From Prochlorococcus sp. AG-418-M08 (GTDB lineage Bacteria; Cyanobacteriota; Cyanobacteriia; PCC-6307; Cyanobiaceae), in contig QCMG01000004.1 in NCBI GenBank assembly GCA_003213955.1, positions 1 through 64,000 of the forward strand: a stretch of 64,000 nucleotides of DNA, read 5' to 3'. Of the stretch, positions 46,907 to 55,208 are shown one piece after another; the first letter of the stretch is position 1; each line of letters starts with the position of its first letter. The translations under genes and the position numbers were made by a program. The notes beneath the pieces were generated by a model that worked only from the letters and a program-made list of their open reading frames with translations, was not told the origin of the DNA and made no database searches.

Positions 46907-47893
46907 TTAATTAACAAAGCCTATTTCTGTTTTTAATTGATTTATTGTTTCGATGCTTAGGTAATTTTTTGCACAAATAATTTGCGGCATTCTGATTAAT
47001 TGCGAACGATTTTTGAGAAGTGTAGTTTCTACAACAGACAAACTAGGTCCGTCGCACACAATATGATTGGAAGCTTTTAAAAGAGCTAATAATCTACTAC
47101 TGTTATCCGAAATAGCAGTCATAATAACTATATCACTTCCTCTCATGCTATGTATAATAATTTCTGCTGCTCTTAAGAGACCTGGACTAATACTTACAAT
47201 TCCTACACAACTACCAGGTTTTAATTCTTTTATTATTTTTAATTCTTTCTGAAAGTCGCTCAAATCAACCGCAATAGCTCTTACTTTATATTTTTTTGCT
47301 AAGTTTTCCAATGGTTGCAAAAAATATCTACTTGTAACAATAGTTCCATTATTGGAATTGCATAAAACTTTCTCTAATTCCTCCATGGGAATTACTTCTA
47401 CAGGTACATTGATGTTTTGAGATAGGTCTTCTGCAATTAACATAGAGGCGCCTATATCTTCCCTTGGAGTACTAACTAATATTCTTGATCCACATTTTAT
47501 ACGCCAGTCAATTTCATCATTTAGAAAATTTCTTGTTTCTTGCAGCGTCCACCCAAGCTTTATTAATTGATCAATTGCTTTTTTTGCTTCTTGATCAGGT
47601 GGCTTATTTAAATTATTTTTTGAATTAAAAGATTTTTTAAAATTTCCTTTTTTAAGATTGTCTCTAACATAAATACCTGAGCCTGCTATTGCTTCAACAA
47701 CTCCATCTTTCTCAAGCTGTCTGTAGACTTTACTGATAGTATTTCGATGGAGTCCTGTTTGCATTGCTAATTGTCTAGTACTAGGTAATCGATGCCCCGG
47801 AGGATAATATCTAGCAGCTATTGCAAAGCATATTTGATTGTATAACTGTATAGATGCAGGGATATCAATTTCTTGTTGAATATGGAATCTCAC
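46907..47893 (-). CDS. GntR-family transcriptional regulator
   Basis: Residues 1-75 form a GntR winged helix (LPSTRQLAMQTGLHRNTISKVYRQLEKDGVVEAIAGSGIYV). The remaining 250 residues are not an aminotransferase-like (MocR) domain but a smaller alpha/beta domain (IVTSRYFLQPLENLAKKYKVRAIAVDL; PGSCVGIVSISPGLLRAAEIII) that may bind a ligand. It is 2 bases upstream of cysE and probably co-transcribed with it, so control of sulfur or serine metabolism is possible but unproven. The upstream spacer to infC is 96 bases. Confidence 0.88.
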   Translation of the reverse strand: MRFHIQQEIDIPASIQLYNQICFAIAARYYPPGHRLPSTRQLAMQTGLHRNTISKVYRQLEKDGVVEAIAGSGIYVRDNLKKGNFKKSFNSKNNLNKPPDQEAKKAIDQLIKLGWTLQETRNFLNDEIDWRIKCGSRILVSTPREDIGASMLIAEDLSQNINVPVEVIPMEELEKVLCNSNNGTIVTSRYFLQPLENLAKKYKVRAIAVDLSDFQKELKIIKELKPGSCVGIVSISPGLLRAAEIIIHSMRGSDIVIMTAISDNSSRLLALLKASNHIVCDGPSLSVVETTLLKNRSQLIRMPQIICAKNYLSIETINQLKTEIGFVN

Positions 47894-47989
47894 TTTAGAA
47901 AATACCTAATAAAATTCTTCTTTGTTCTTAAGTGACACTTTAACATCCGTCATAATTTTTGGATGAATTTCTTATAGATAAATTATTTT

Positions 47990-48562
47990 TTACCCTTCTT
48001 CTTTTTTTAACAAAGGAGTTTTTCTAGGACTTAGAAACATAATCATATTTCTACCTTCTCTTTTTGGTCTTTGTTGAACCTCTGACTGCTCTTCTAAATC
48101 GTTCGCCATTTTTAATAGGAGTGTTTCGGCTAAATTTGAATGTTGGATTTCTCTTCCTCTAAAAATGACAGTGCATTTTACTTTATCACCTGATTTTAAA
48201 AATCTAACAGCTTGTCCAATTCTTACGTCATAATCATGTTTATCAATCTTGTATCTCATTTTTACCTCTTTTACTTCAGTTTGGTGAGATTTTTTTCTTG
48301 CTTCTTTTGCTTTTTTTTCTTGCTCAAATTTATATTTTCCGTAATCCATTATTCTACAAACAGGTGGATTAGCTTTCTCACTAACCAAAACTAAGTCTAA
48401 TTCTCTCTGAGCAGCAATCTCTAATGCTTTTATTCTGTCTAAAACTCCTAGTTGCTTTCCATCTGAATCAACAACTCTTAATTGAGGATATTTAATTCTT
48501 TCATTAATATTTGGGAGCTCTCTAACAGGAGCGCGGCGATCAAAGCGTGGACGTGGTGGCAT
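47990..48562 (-). CDS. infC: Translation initiation factor IF-3
   Basis: IF-3 binds the 30S subunit and checks the start codon. The N-domain has [22 protein letters not shown] and [17 protein letters not shown], and the C-domain has [43 protein letters not shown]. Start is an ordinary ATG rather than the AUU used for autoregulation in enterobacteria. It lies 55 bases after miaA on the same strand and is unlinked from rpmI-rplT. Confidence 0.97.
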   Translation of the reverse strand: MPPRPRFDRRAPVRELPNINERIKYPQLRVVDSDGKQLGVLDRIKALEIAAQRELDLVLVSEKANPPVCRIMDYGKYKFEQEKKAKEARKKSHQTEVKEVKMRYKIDKHDYDVRIGQAVRFLKSGDKVKCTVIFRGREIQHSNLAETLLLKMANDLEEQSEVQQRPKREGRNMIMFLSPRKTPLLKKEEG

Positions 48563-48617
48563 TCAGGTTCTTTAAATGATTTTTTTGATGATGAACAAGA
48601 TTTAATACTTTATAAAG

Positions 48618-49517
48618 TTAACTTAAAGCATACTCTATTTTAATTATTGCATCTTTTAGTAGGTTTTTGTTATTAAGCCATATTGGATTGTTCTTATTAC
48701 GGAACCATGTTTTTTGTCTTTTAGCAAATTGAATTGTTTTTAATGTGGTTAATTCAATAGCTTCCTCAACTGTTAAATTGTCTTTTAGTACATCTTGTGC
48801 CTGTTTATATCCAATTGTTTTTAGTAAAGATAAATTTGGACCATATTGATTAATAATATTTTTAGTCTCTTCAATAATTCCTAACTTAAACATATTTTTT
48901 GATCTTTTGAAAATTCTTTCTTTTAAATCTACCCTATCTAATCCTAATTCTAATATTTTCCATGGAGGGGGGTTTTGAAATTTTTGAGATGACATTGGTT
49001 GACCCGTTACATAAAAAACTTCTAAACCCCTTATTATTCTTACTTTATCACTGTAATTAATTGTTTTTGTTAATGAAGGATCACAAATTTTTAAGAGTTC
49101 CCAACATTTCTCGTGACCTAATTTTTCGAATTGTGACCTCAAAGCTTTCTGAGGCGGGACATCTGGTGAAAAAAATCCCTTGATTATTGAATTCATATAA
49201 AGTCCGCTTCCGCCTACTAAAAAGGGAATTATTTTTTTATTTAGTTCTCGATTGATTGATTTTGTAGCAATTTCTTGGAATTGTCTAGCATTCAAGTGAA
49301 TAGAAGGTTCTTCAAGATCAATTAAAAAATGTTTAATCGTTTTTTGTTGATCTTGCGTTGGTTTTGCTGTGCCAATGTCCATATATTGATAAATTTGTCT
49401 CGAATCTACATTATGTATATGGATATTAAAATATTTAGCGATGTCTATTGCTAGCTCAGTTTTGCCACTTGCTGTCGGCCCTATTAAAACTATTACTAAA
49501 GGTTTTGAAGAAAGCAT
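48618..49517 (-). CDS. miaA: tRNA dimethylallyltransferase MiaA
   Basis: MiaA adds the dimethylallyl group to A37 of tRNAs reading UNN codons. The P-loop is GPTASGKT (13-20), followed by [33 protein letters not shown] and [11 protein letters not shown]. The length (299) is normal. It is divergent from gyrB across 152 bases and is upstream of infC. Confidence 0.96.
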   Translation of the reverse strand: MLSSKPLVIVLIGPTASGKTELAIDIAKYFNIHIHNVDSRQIYQYMDIGTAKPTQDQQKTIKHFLIDLEEPSIHLNARQFQEIATKSINRELNKKIIPFLVGGSGLYMNSIIKGFFSPDVPPQKALRSQFEKLGHEKCWELLKICDPSLTKTINYSDKVRIIRGLEVFYVTGQPMSSQKFQNPPPWKILELGLDRVDLKERIFKRSKNMFKLGIIEETKNIINQYGPNLSLLKTIGYKQAQDVLKDNLTVEEAIELTTLKTIQFAKRQKTWFRNKNNPIWLNNKNLLKDAIIKIEYALS

Positions 49518-49622
49518 AAGCGATTTTTGGGAATAAATGTTTGATTCATATAATTAAAGTGATTAAATTTTGCATTATCTTCAAGCCTTTCTCTTAGACC
49601 GATGGTAAATTTAATGAAAGGC

Positions 49623-49646
49623 CTTTTAAAAATAACATTTTAAAAG
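49623..49646 (+). promoter_or_regulatory. Hairpin CTTTTAAAA-ATAACA-TTTTAAAAG followed by a T-run, upstream of gyrB
   Basis: A perfect 9-bp inverted repeat with a 6-base loop ends 23 bases before the gyrB ATG and is followed by a T10 run at 49655-49664. It looks like an AT-rich intrinsic terminator or attenuator, or a supercoiling-sensitive element. Just upstream is the palindrome AAAGGCCTTT (49617-49626). The structure is seen directly; the role is inference. Confidence 0.45.
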
Positions 49647-49669
49647 TATTATTATTTTTTTTTTATTAA

Positions 49670-51637
49670 ATGAGTGAGGAAAAAAGAACTAATAAAATCT
49701 CTAATGATTATGGAGCTGAACAGATACAGGTATTAGAGGGGTTAGAACCTGTTCGTAAACGACCAGGTATGTATATTGGTTCTACTGGTCCAAGAGGGTT
49801 ACATCATTTAGTTTATGAAGTCGTAGATAATTCTGTTGATGAAGCATTAGCAGGCCATTGTGATCATATTGAAATAGTTCTCAAACATGATGGTTCAGCT
49901 TTAATTTCAGATAATGGAAGGGGTATCCCAACAGATATTCATCCAAGAACAGGTAAAAGTGCACTTGAAACTGTGCTTACTGTTCTTCATGCAGGAGGTA
50001 AGTTTGGAAGTGGTGGATATAAAGTTTCTGGTGGCTTACATGGTGTCGGCATATCAGTTGTTAACGCTTTAAGTGAATGGGTAAATGTTACTGTTTTTAG
50101 AGATGGTAGTGAGTTTAATCAAAGATTTGAAAAAGGAATTGCAAAAGGTAATTTAAAATCCCAAAAACAGCAAAATAAACCCCTTAAAAAAGGGACAACA
50201 ATTTGTTTTAAGCCAGATCCGACTATATTTACTGACGGAATTGAATTTGACTATGCTTTATTATCTTCAAGATTGAGAGAATTAGCTTATTTAAATGGTG
50301 GTGTCAAAATTTTATTTAGAGATGAGAGACAAAAATTATCAGATGGTTCTTTCAAAGAAGAAATTTATTTATACGATGGTGGAATTAAAGAATATGTAGA
50401 GTATATAAATAAAGAAAAGGAATCTATTCACTCCGAAATTATTTATGTTGATTCACAAAAAGATAATGTTTATGTAGAGGCAGCTTTACAATGGTGCTCA
50501 GATGTTTATTCAGATAATATTTTAGGATTTGCAAATAATATTAGAACAATTGATGGAGGAACACACATAGAAGGTTTAAAAACAGTATTGACAAGAACTT
50601 TTAATGCCATTGCAAAAAAAAGAGGTAAAAGGAAGGAGGTTGATAAAAATTTGTCAGGAGAAAATATTAGAGAAGGTTTGACAGTCGTGTTATCAGTAAA
50701 AGTACCAGAGCCAGAATTTGAAGGACAAACTAAAACAAAATTGGGTAACACTGAAGTAAGGGGTATTGTTGATTCCCTTATTGGAGAAGCTTTAATAAAG
50801 TATATGGAATTTAATCCTAATGTTTTTGATTTAATTCTAGAAAAAGCAATTCAATCTTTTAATGCAGCAGAAGCAGCAAAGCGAGCAAGGGATTTAGTAA
50901 GGAGAAAAAGTGTTCTTGAGAGCTCAACTTTACCTGGTAAATTGGCAGATTGTAGCTCAAGAGATCCCTCAGGTGCAGAGATATATATAGTTGAGGGTGA
51001 TTCTGCTGGAGGTTCAGCTAAGCAAGGAAGAGATAGAAAATTTCAAGCAATTTTGCCCTTGAGAGGAAAAATTTTAAATATTGAAAAAACAGACGATACT
51101 AAAATTTATAAAAATACAGAAATTCAATCACTAATAACTGCTTTGGGATTGGGTATCAAGGGTGAAGAGTTTGATGTGAATTCTCTTAGATATCATCGAG
51201 TTGTGATTATGACTGATGCAGATGTAGATGGTGCTCATATTAGAACATTGCTATTAACGTTTTTTTATAGATATCAAAGGGAGCTCGTTGAAAAGGGTTT
51301 CATATATATTGCATGTCCCCCTCTATATAAAGTAGAAAGAGGTAAAAATCATCAATATTGTTACAACGAAGATCAATTGAAGAAAACCATAGAAGATTTT
51401 GGAGAAAAAGCTAATTACAATATTCAAAGATTTAAGGGTTTAGGTGAGATGATGCCTAAGCAATTATGGGATACAACTATGAATCCTCAGACGAGAATGA
51501 TGAAAAAAGTAGAAATTGAAGATGCTTTAGAAGCAGATAGGATATTTAATATCTTAATGGGAGATAAAGTTGCTCCAAGAAGAGAGTTTATTGAAACTCA
51601 TAGTGCAAACTTAGATATGGCAACTCTTGATATATGA
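49670..51637 (+). CDS. gyrB: DNA gyrase subunit B
   Basis: GyrB is the ATPase subunit that powers negative supercoiling. The GHKL ATPase motifs are VVDNSVDEALAG and DNGRGIPTDIHPRTGKSALETVLTVLHAGGKF. The transducer follows, then the TOPRIM domain (EGDSAGGSAKQGRDR, DADVDGAHIRTLLLTF) and the C-terminal signature KGLGEMMPKQLWDTTMNP. The length of 655 lacks the proteobacterial TOPRIM insert. Its stop overlaps the next small gene by 4 bases. Confidence 0.98.
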   Translation: MSEEKRTNKISNDYGAEQIQVLEGLEPVRKRPGMYIGSTGPRGLHHLVYEVVDNSVDEALAGHCDHIEIVLKHDGSALISDNGRGIPTDIHPRTGKSALETVLTVLHAGGKFGSGGYKVSGGLHGVGISVVNALSEWVNVTVFRDGSEFNQRFEKGIAKGNLKSQKQQNKPLKKGTTICFKPDPTIFTDGIEFDYALLSSRLRELAYLNGGVKILFRDERQKLSDGSFKEEIYLYDGGIKEYVEYINKEKESIHSEIIYVDSQKDNVYVEAALQWCSDVYSDNILGFANNIRTIDGGTHIEGLKTVLTRTFNAIAKKRGKRKEVDKNLSGENIREGLTVVLSVKVPEPEFEGQTKTKLGNTEVRGIVDSLIGEALIKYMEFNPNVFDLILEKAIQSFNAAEAAKRARDLVRRKSVLESSTLPGKLADCSSRDPSGAEIYIVEGDSAGGSAKQGRDRKFQAILPLRGKILNIEKTDDTKIYKNTEIQSLITALGLGIKGEEFDVNSLRYHRVVIMTDADVDGAHIRTLLLTFFYRYQRELVEKGFIYIACPPLYKVERGKNHQYCYNEDQLKKTIEDFGEKANYNIQRFKGLGEMMPKQLWDTTMNPQTRMMKKVEIEDALEADRIFNILMGDKVAPRREFIETHSANLDMATLDI

Positions 51638-51951
51638 TAAAAAATATTTGTTTAATAGGATTCGCCCTTATCGGTCCAATTACCTTACCTGCAGGAGGTA
51701 TACAAAGGAATTTGAATGAATATAGAACTCTCAATAGTTCTAAAGAAATTATATTAAATGGAACTTGTTCTCTATATACTTTCCCCAAAACTAATGCAAA
51801 AAAATTAATGGTTCTTAATCCCGGTTCTTCATTATCAATTTTGCATAAATGGGTAGTTAATGAGAGAGATATTTGGGCACGAGTAGAATTGGCCACTAAT
51901 CAATTTATTGAAAATCCTACTAGAACAAAAAAGGGTTGGATTAAAATGTAG
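51634..51951 (+). CDS. Small exported protein with SH3-like pattern
   Basis: The 105-residue protein has an N-terminal hydrophobic signal (IKNICLIGFALIGPITLPAGG). It continues with a strand pattern resembling a bacterial SH3 domain (NGTCSLYTFPKTNAKKLMVLNPGSSLSILHKWVV...WARVELATN...GWIKM). Such domains often bind cell-wall peptides. Its ATG overlaps the gyrB stop by 4 bases and it precedes the FluC pair by 3 bases, so it is translated within that transcript. No function is known to me. Confidence 0.75.
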   Translation: MIKNICLIGFALIGPITLPAGGIQRNLNEYRTLNSSKEIILNGTCSLYTFPKTNAKKLMVLNPGSSLSILHKWVVNERDIWARVELATNQFIENPTRTKKGWIKM

Positions 51952-51954
51952 AGT

Positions 51955-52326
51955 TTGGATTTATTTGCAGTTATCTATCTTTTAGTTGGAAGCACTTTCG
52001 GACTTATTTTAAGATTGTTCATAAAATATATTTTTAGAAGAAATAAAATACTATATTTCAATAAATATTTAATTGTAAATGTTTTATCTTCACTATTTTT
52101 AGGCTTTTTCATAGCATTAAATTTCAATAATAAAAATTTATTTTTATTTTTTTCTGTAGGTTTTTTAGGCTGTTTTAGTACATTTTCATCTTTTATATAT
52201 CAATTATTTAATTTAATTCAAACAAGGAAATATATAAGTTTTTTTCTTTATTATTTTGAGGTTTTAATACTATCTTCTTTATTTTTTAGTTTAGGATATT
52301 ATATTAAATTAATCATTCGAAGTTGA
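51955..52326 (+). CDS. crcB1: Fluoride ion exporter FluC/CrcB, first of a tandem pair
   Basis: FluC proteins are small four-helix channels that export fluoride as dual-topology dimers. The 123-residue sequence has STFGLILRLFIKYIF (helix 1 with the conserved Arg), LIVNVLSSLFLGFF (with the conserved Asn) and FLGCFSTFSSFIYQ (the Phe-box region). The start is TTG directly after the previous stop. It overlaps the second copy by 4 bases, implying translational coupling. Confidence 0.85.
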   Translation: MDLFAVIYLLVGSTFGLILRLFIKYIFRRNKILYFNKYLIVNVLSSLFLGFFIALNFNNKNLFLFFSVGFLGCFSTFSSFIYQLFNLIQTRKYISFFLYYFEVLILSSLFFSLGYYIKLIIRS

Positions 52327-52652
52327 ATAAAAAGTTTTTTATAATATTACTATTAGCTGCTTTTTTAGCAACTTTTTTAAGGTTTTTTATAAGTAATAAT
52401 TTTCTTGTTTCTATAATAGGTTCTTTTTTATATGGTTTTATTATTTCAAGAAAAATTAGTAAGTTTAGAAAGGAAATTTTATTTACTGGATTTTGTTCTT
52501 GTTTTACTTCGTATAGTGGTTTTATTCACTTTTTGTATCATCTTATTATTCAGGGTTATTATTTAAAATTGTTGCTTTATTTAAATTTAATTATTATTTT
52601 AAATTTAGTAATTATGTATGTTGGTTTTTTACTAAGTAGAAAAATGACTTAA
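52323..52652 (+). CDS. crcB2: FluC/CrcB-like protein, second and divergent member of the pair
   Basis: This 109-residue four-helix protein has the FluC layout (LAAFLATFLRFFISNN; SIIGSFLYGFIISRK; TGFCSCFTSYSGFIHFLYH). The position of the usual pore asparagine is Ser or Ile here (VSIIGSF), and the Phe-box reads FTSYSGF, so it departs from the consensus more than its neighbour does. It starts with TTG overlapping the previous gene by 4 bases. Together they could form an obligate heterodimer, as known for paired FluC genes elsewhere. Confidence 0.8.
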   Translation: MNKKFFIILLLAAFLATFLRFFISNNFLVSIIGSFLYGFIISRKISKFRKEILFTGFCSCFTSYSGFIHFLYHLIIQGYYLKLLLYLNLIIILNLVIMYVGFLLSRKMT

Positions 52653-52658
52653 TTTTTA

Positions 52659-52664
52659 TATAAT
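52659..52664 (+). promoter_or_regulatory. Putative -10 element (TATAAT) of mgtE
   Basis: TATAAT lies 30 bases before the mgtE ATG in the 42-base gap after the FluC pair, followed by the near-palindrome CTAGAGTTAACTAG. This suggests mgtE can be transcribed independently. No clear -35 is visible. Confidence 0.4.
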
Positions 52665-52694
52665 ACTAGAGTTAACTAGATTTAGAGCAATATT

Positions 52695-54104
52695 ATGGAA
52701 GATAATAATAATCTTGAAGTGATTAATTCCTTATCTTCAGATTTAAGTATTCGTGGCAATATTTCAATTCAACTAGAGGAATTATTGGTAGCAGGAAATT
52801 ATGATGAAGCAAAATTATTACTTGAACCCTCCCAACCTGTCGATATAGCTGATGCAATTGGAAGTTTGCCTTTAATACTGCAAGCGCTCGCATTTAGATT
52901 ATTAAAAAAAAATGAAGCAATAGAAGTTTACGAATACTTAGATCCAATTGTTCAGCAAACATTACTGGATAGGCTTCGTTCAGGAGAAGTTTTAGAAATT
53001 GTTGAAAAAATGTCTCCTGATGATAGAGTTCAACTTTTTGACGAATTACCCGCAAAAGTTGTAAGAAAATTTTTATCTGCACTTAGTCCTGGTGAAAGGA
53101 AAGTAACAGCAGAATTATTGGGCTACGAGCCTGAAACGGCGGGGAGATTAATGACTACTGAATTTATAGATTTAAAGGAAATGCAAACTGCTGAGGAAGC
53201 ATTAACTTTAGTAAGGAAAAGGGCTGCTTTTACAGAAACTATTTATAGCTTATACGTCACAGATAAAGAAAGACATCTAACAGGTATTTTATCTTTGAGA
53301 GATCTTGTTACCGCTGACCCTAATAAGCCTATTGGGGATGTTATGACAAAGGATGTAGTCAATATTTCGACCAATACTAATCAAGAGGAAGTTGCTAGAG
53401 CAATACAAAGATATGACTTTTTAGCTCTTCCTGTTGTTGACAAAGAAAAAAGATTAGTAGGAATTGTCACAGTTGATGACTTGATTGATGTTATCGAGCA
53501 AGAAGCTACTCGAGATATTTATGCTGCAGGTGCTGTGCAGCCTGGAGATGAAGATGACTATTTTCAAAGTAGTTTATTCATAATCACAAGAAGGAGAATT
53601 TTATGGCTGTTAATTTTGGTTTTAGCAAATGGGCTGACTACAAAAGTTATTGCGATGAATGATCAGATTTTAAAAGAAATAGTTTTACTAGCTGCTTTTA
53701 TTCCATTACTAATTGGTACGGGAGGTAATGTTGGAGCTCAAAGCTCAACAGTTGTTATAAGAGGTTTAAGTACACAAAAGTTAAAATCTTTAGGAGCATT
53801 GAAGGCAGTAATTAAGGAGGCTGTAACTGGAGCTTTATTGGGAATTTTGATGATGCTAGTGGTTTTCCCTTTTGCTTGGTGGCAAGGTGAGGGTCCTTTA
53901 ATTGCCTCAGCAGTAGGAATAAGTTTAATTTCCATAACAACTTTAGCAGCGACTACAGGAGCTATTCTCCCTTTACTATTCGATAGGATGGGCTTAGACC
54001 CCGCTTTGATGTCTTCCCCTTTCATTACAACAGTAACAGATATCGCTGGAGTATTTATTTATCTCAGTACTGCTAATTGGCTACTTAATTCTTCAATTTT
54101 ATAA
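52695..54104 (+). CDS. mgtE: Magnesium transporter MgtE
   Basis: MgtE is a Mg2+-gated magnesium channel. It has the N-terminal superhelical domain (about 20-130; LLEPSQPVDIADAIGSLP, SPDDRVQLFDELPAKVVRKFLSALSP) and two CBS domains (about 145-270, including GDVMTKDVVNIST and GIVTVDDLIDVIEQEATRD). The membrane domain of five helices starts near 300 (GTGGNVGAQSSTVVIRGL, with conserved Gly/Asn). The length of 469 is normal. It is followed after 102 bases by the sigma-factor gene. Confidence 0.96.
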   Translation: MEDNNNLEVINSLSSDLSIRGNISIQLEELLVAGNYDEAKLLLEPSQPVDIADAIGSLPLILQALAFRLLKKNEAIEVYEYLDPIVQQTLLDRLRSGEVLEIVEKMSPDDRVQLFDELPAKVVRKFLSALSPGERKVTAELLGYEPETAGRLMTTEFIDLKEMQTAEEALTLVRKRAAFTETIYSLYVTDKERHLTGILSLRDLVTADPNKPIGDVMTKDVVNISTNTNQEEVARAIQRYDFLALPVVDKEKRLVGIVTVDDLIDVIEQEATRDIYAAGAVQPGDEDDYFQSSLFIITRRRILWLLILVLANGLTTKVIAMNDQILKEIVLLAAFIPLLIGTGGNVGAQSSTVVIRGLSTQKLKSLGALKAVIKEAVTGALLGILMMLVVFPFAWWQGEGPLIASAVGISLISITTLAATTGAILPLLFDRMGLDPALMSSPFITTVTDIAGVFIYLSTANWLLNSSIL

Positions 54105-54180
54105 AACAAACACTAGGTATTTATTCTCATTTTTGTAAAATTGTGGATTTTTTTGTTTAACTTTACATTTCTTAATGGTA

Positions 54181-54195
54181 TTGTTTACAAAACAA
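54181..54195. promoter_or_regulatory. Inverted repeat TTGTTT-ACA-AAACAA upstream of the sigma-factor gene
   Basis: A 15-base inverted repeat ends 12 bases before the likely ATG. It contains TTTACAAA (54184-54191), which matches one half of an RpaB HLR1 box. A second half-like TTTACATT lies at 54162-54169. This may be a regulator-binding region; AT-rich chance matches cannot be excluded. Confidence 0.35.
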
Positions 54196-54206
54196 CATTT
54201 AAATTT

Positions 54207-55208
54207 ATGTCGTCCGAAACATTAGTCGAAAATAAATTAACTACTATTTCAACCTTAAAATCTAGTAATGACGTAGATTTGGTTAGGTCATACTTGAGAG
54301 ATATAGGGAGGGTACCATTATTATCACATGAACAAGAAATAACTTTAGGAAGACAAGTTCAAGAATATATGCAAGTCGAGAAAGCTGAACTTGAAATTAA
54401 AGAATTAACAGACAATAAACCTTCAGTAGAAGAATTAGCCGAAAAGCTAAACTTATCGACTTCACAGATTAAAAAAAGAATTAGAGCTGGTCAGAGAGCG
54501 AAAGAAAGAATGGTTGCTGCCAATTTAAGGTTAGTAGTTAGTGTTGCCAAAAAATATACGAAAAGAAATATGGAATTACTAGATTTAATTCAAGAGGGAA
54601 CTATTGGATTAGTAAGAGGGGTCGAAAAATTTGATCCTGCCAGAGGATATAAATTCTCAACATATGCATATTGGTGGATTAGGCAAGGTATTACTAGAGC
54701 AATTGCAGAAAAAAGTAGACCTATTAGATTACCAATCCATATAACTGAGATGTTAAATAAGCTAAAAAAAGGACAGAGAGAATTAAGTCAAGAAATGTCA
54801 AGAACACCCACAATTAGTGAACTAGCAAAATATGTTGAATTGCCTGAAGATGATGTTAAAGACTTAATGTGTAAAGCTGGTCAACCAGTTAGTCTTGAAA
54901 CAAAAGTAGGAGATGGAGAAGATACTGTTCTACTAGATTTATTAGCCGGAGGAGAAGATTTGCCAGATGAGCAAATAGAGATGGATTGTATGAGAGGTGA
55001 TTTACATTCTCTTCTTCATCAATTACCTGACTTACAATGCAGAGTTTTAAGGATGAGATATGGCATGGATGGAGATGAACCAATGTCTCTTACAGGTATT
55101 GGTCGTGTTTTGGGTATCAGTCGAGACAGAGTAAGAAATCTAGAAAGAGATGGCTTAAGAGGTTTACGAAGATTAAGTGATAATGTAGAAGCTTATTTTG
55201 TTTCTTGA
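54207..55208 (+). CDS. RNA polymerase sigma-70 factor, RpoD-like group 2 type
   Basis: The 333-residue factor lacks the long region 1.1 of a primary sigma. Region 1.2 is LVRSYLRDIGRVPLLSHEQEITLGRQVQ. Regions 2.1-2.4 are ANLRLVVSVAKKY...DLIQEGTIGLVRGVEKFDPARGYKFSTYAYWWIRQGITRAIAEKSRPIRLP, then region 3, and region 4.2 is SLTGIGRVLGISRDRVRNLERDGLRGLRR. ATG 54207 is preferred because the TTG at 54141 would add 22 hydrophobic, non-homologous residues. Group 2 factors in cyanobacteria respond to light and stress. Its 3' end overlaps the convergent hydrolase gene by 16 bases. Confidence 0.93.
   Translation: MSSETLVENKLTTISTLKSSNDVDLVRSYLRDIGRVPLLSHEQEITLGRQVQEYMQVEKAELEIKELTDNKPSVEELAEKLNLSTSQIKKRIRAGQRAKERMVAANLRLVVSVAKKYTKRNMELLDLIQEGTIGLVRGVEKFDPARGYKFSTYAYWWIRQGITRAIAEKSRPIRLPIHITEMLNKLKKGQRELSQEMSRTPTISELAKYVELPEDDVKDLMCKAGQPVSLETKVGDGEDTVLLDLLAGGEDLPDEQIEMDCMRGDLHSLLHQLPDLQCRVLRMRYGMDGDEPMSLTGIGRVLGISRDRVRNLERDGLRGLRRLSDNVEAYFVS

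Noticed and set aside
51588-51896. 102-codon minus-strand frame across the gyrB end
   Set aside because: Antisense to gyrB and the small exported protein, whose plus-strand frame has a signal peptide and sits in a coupled run of genes.
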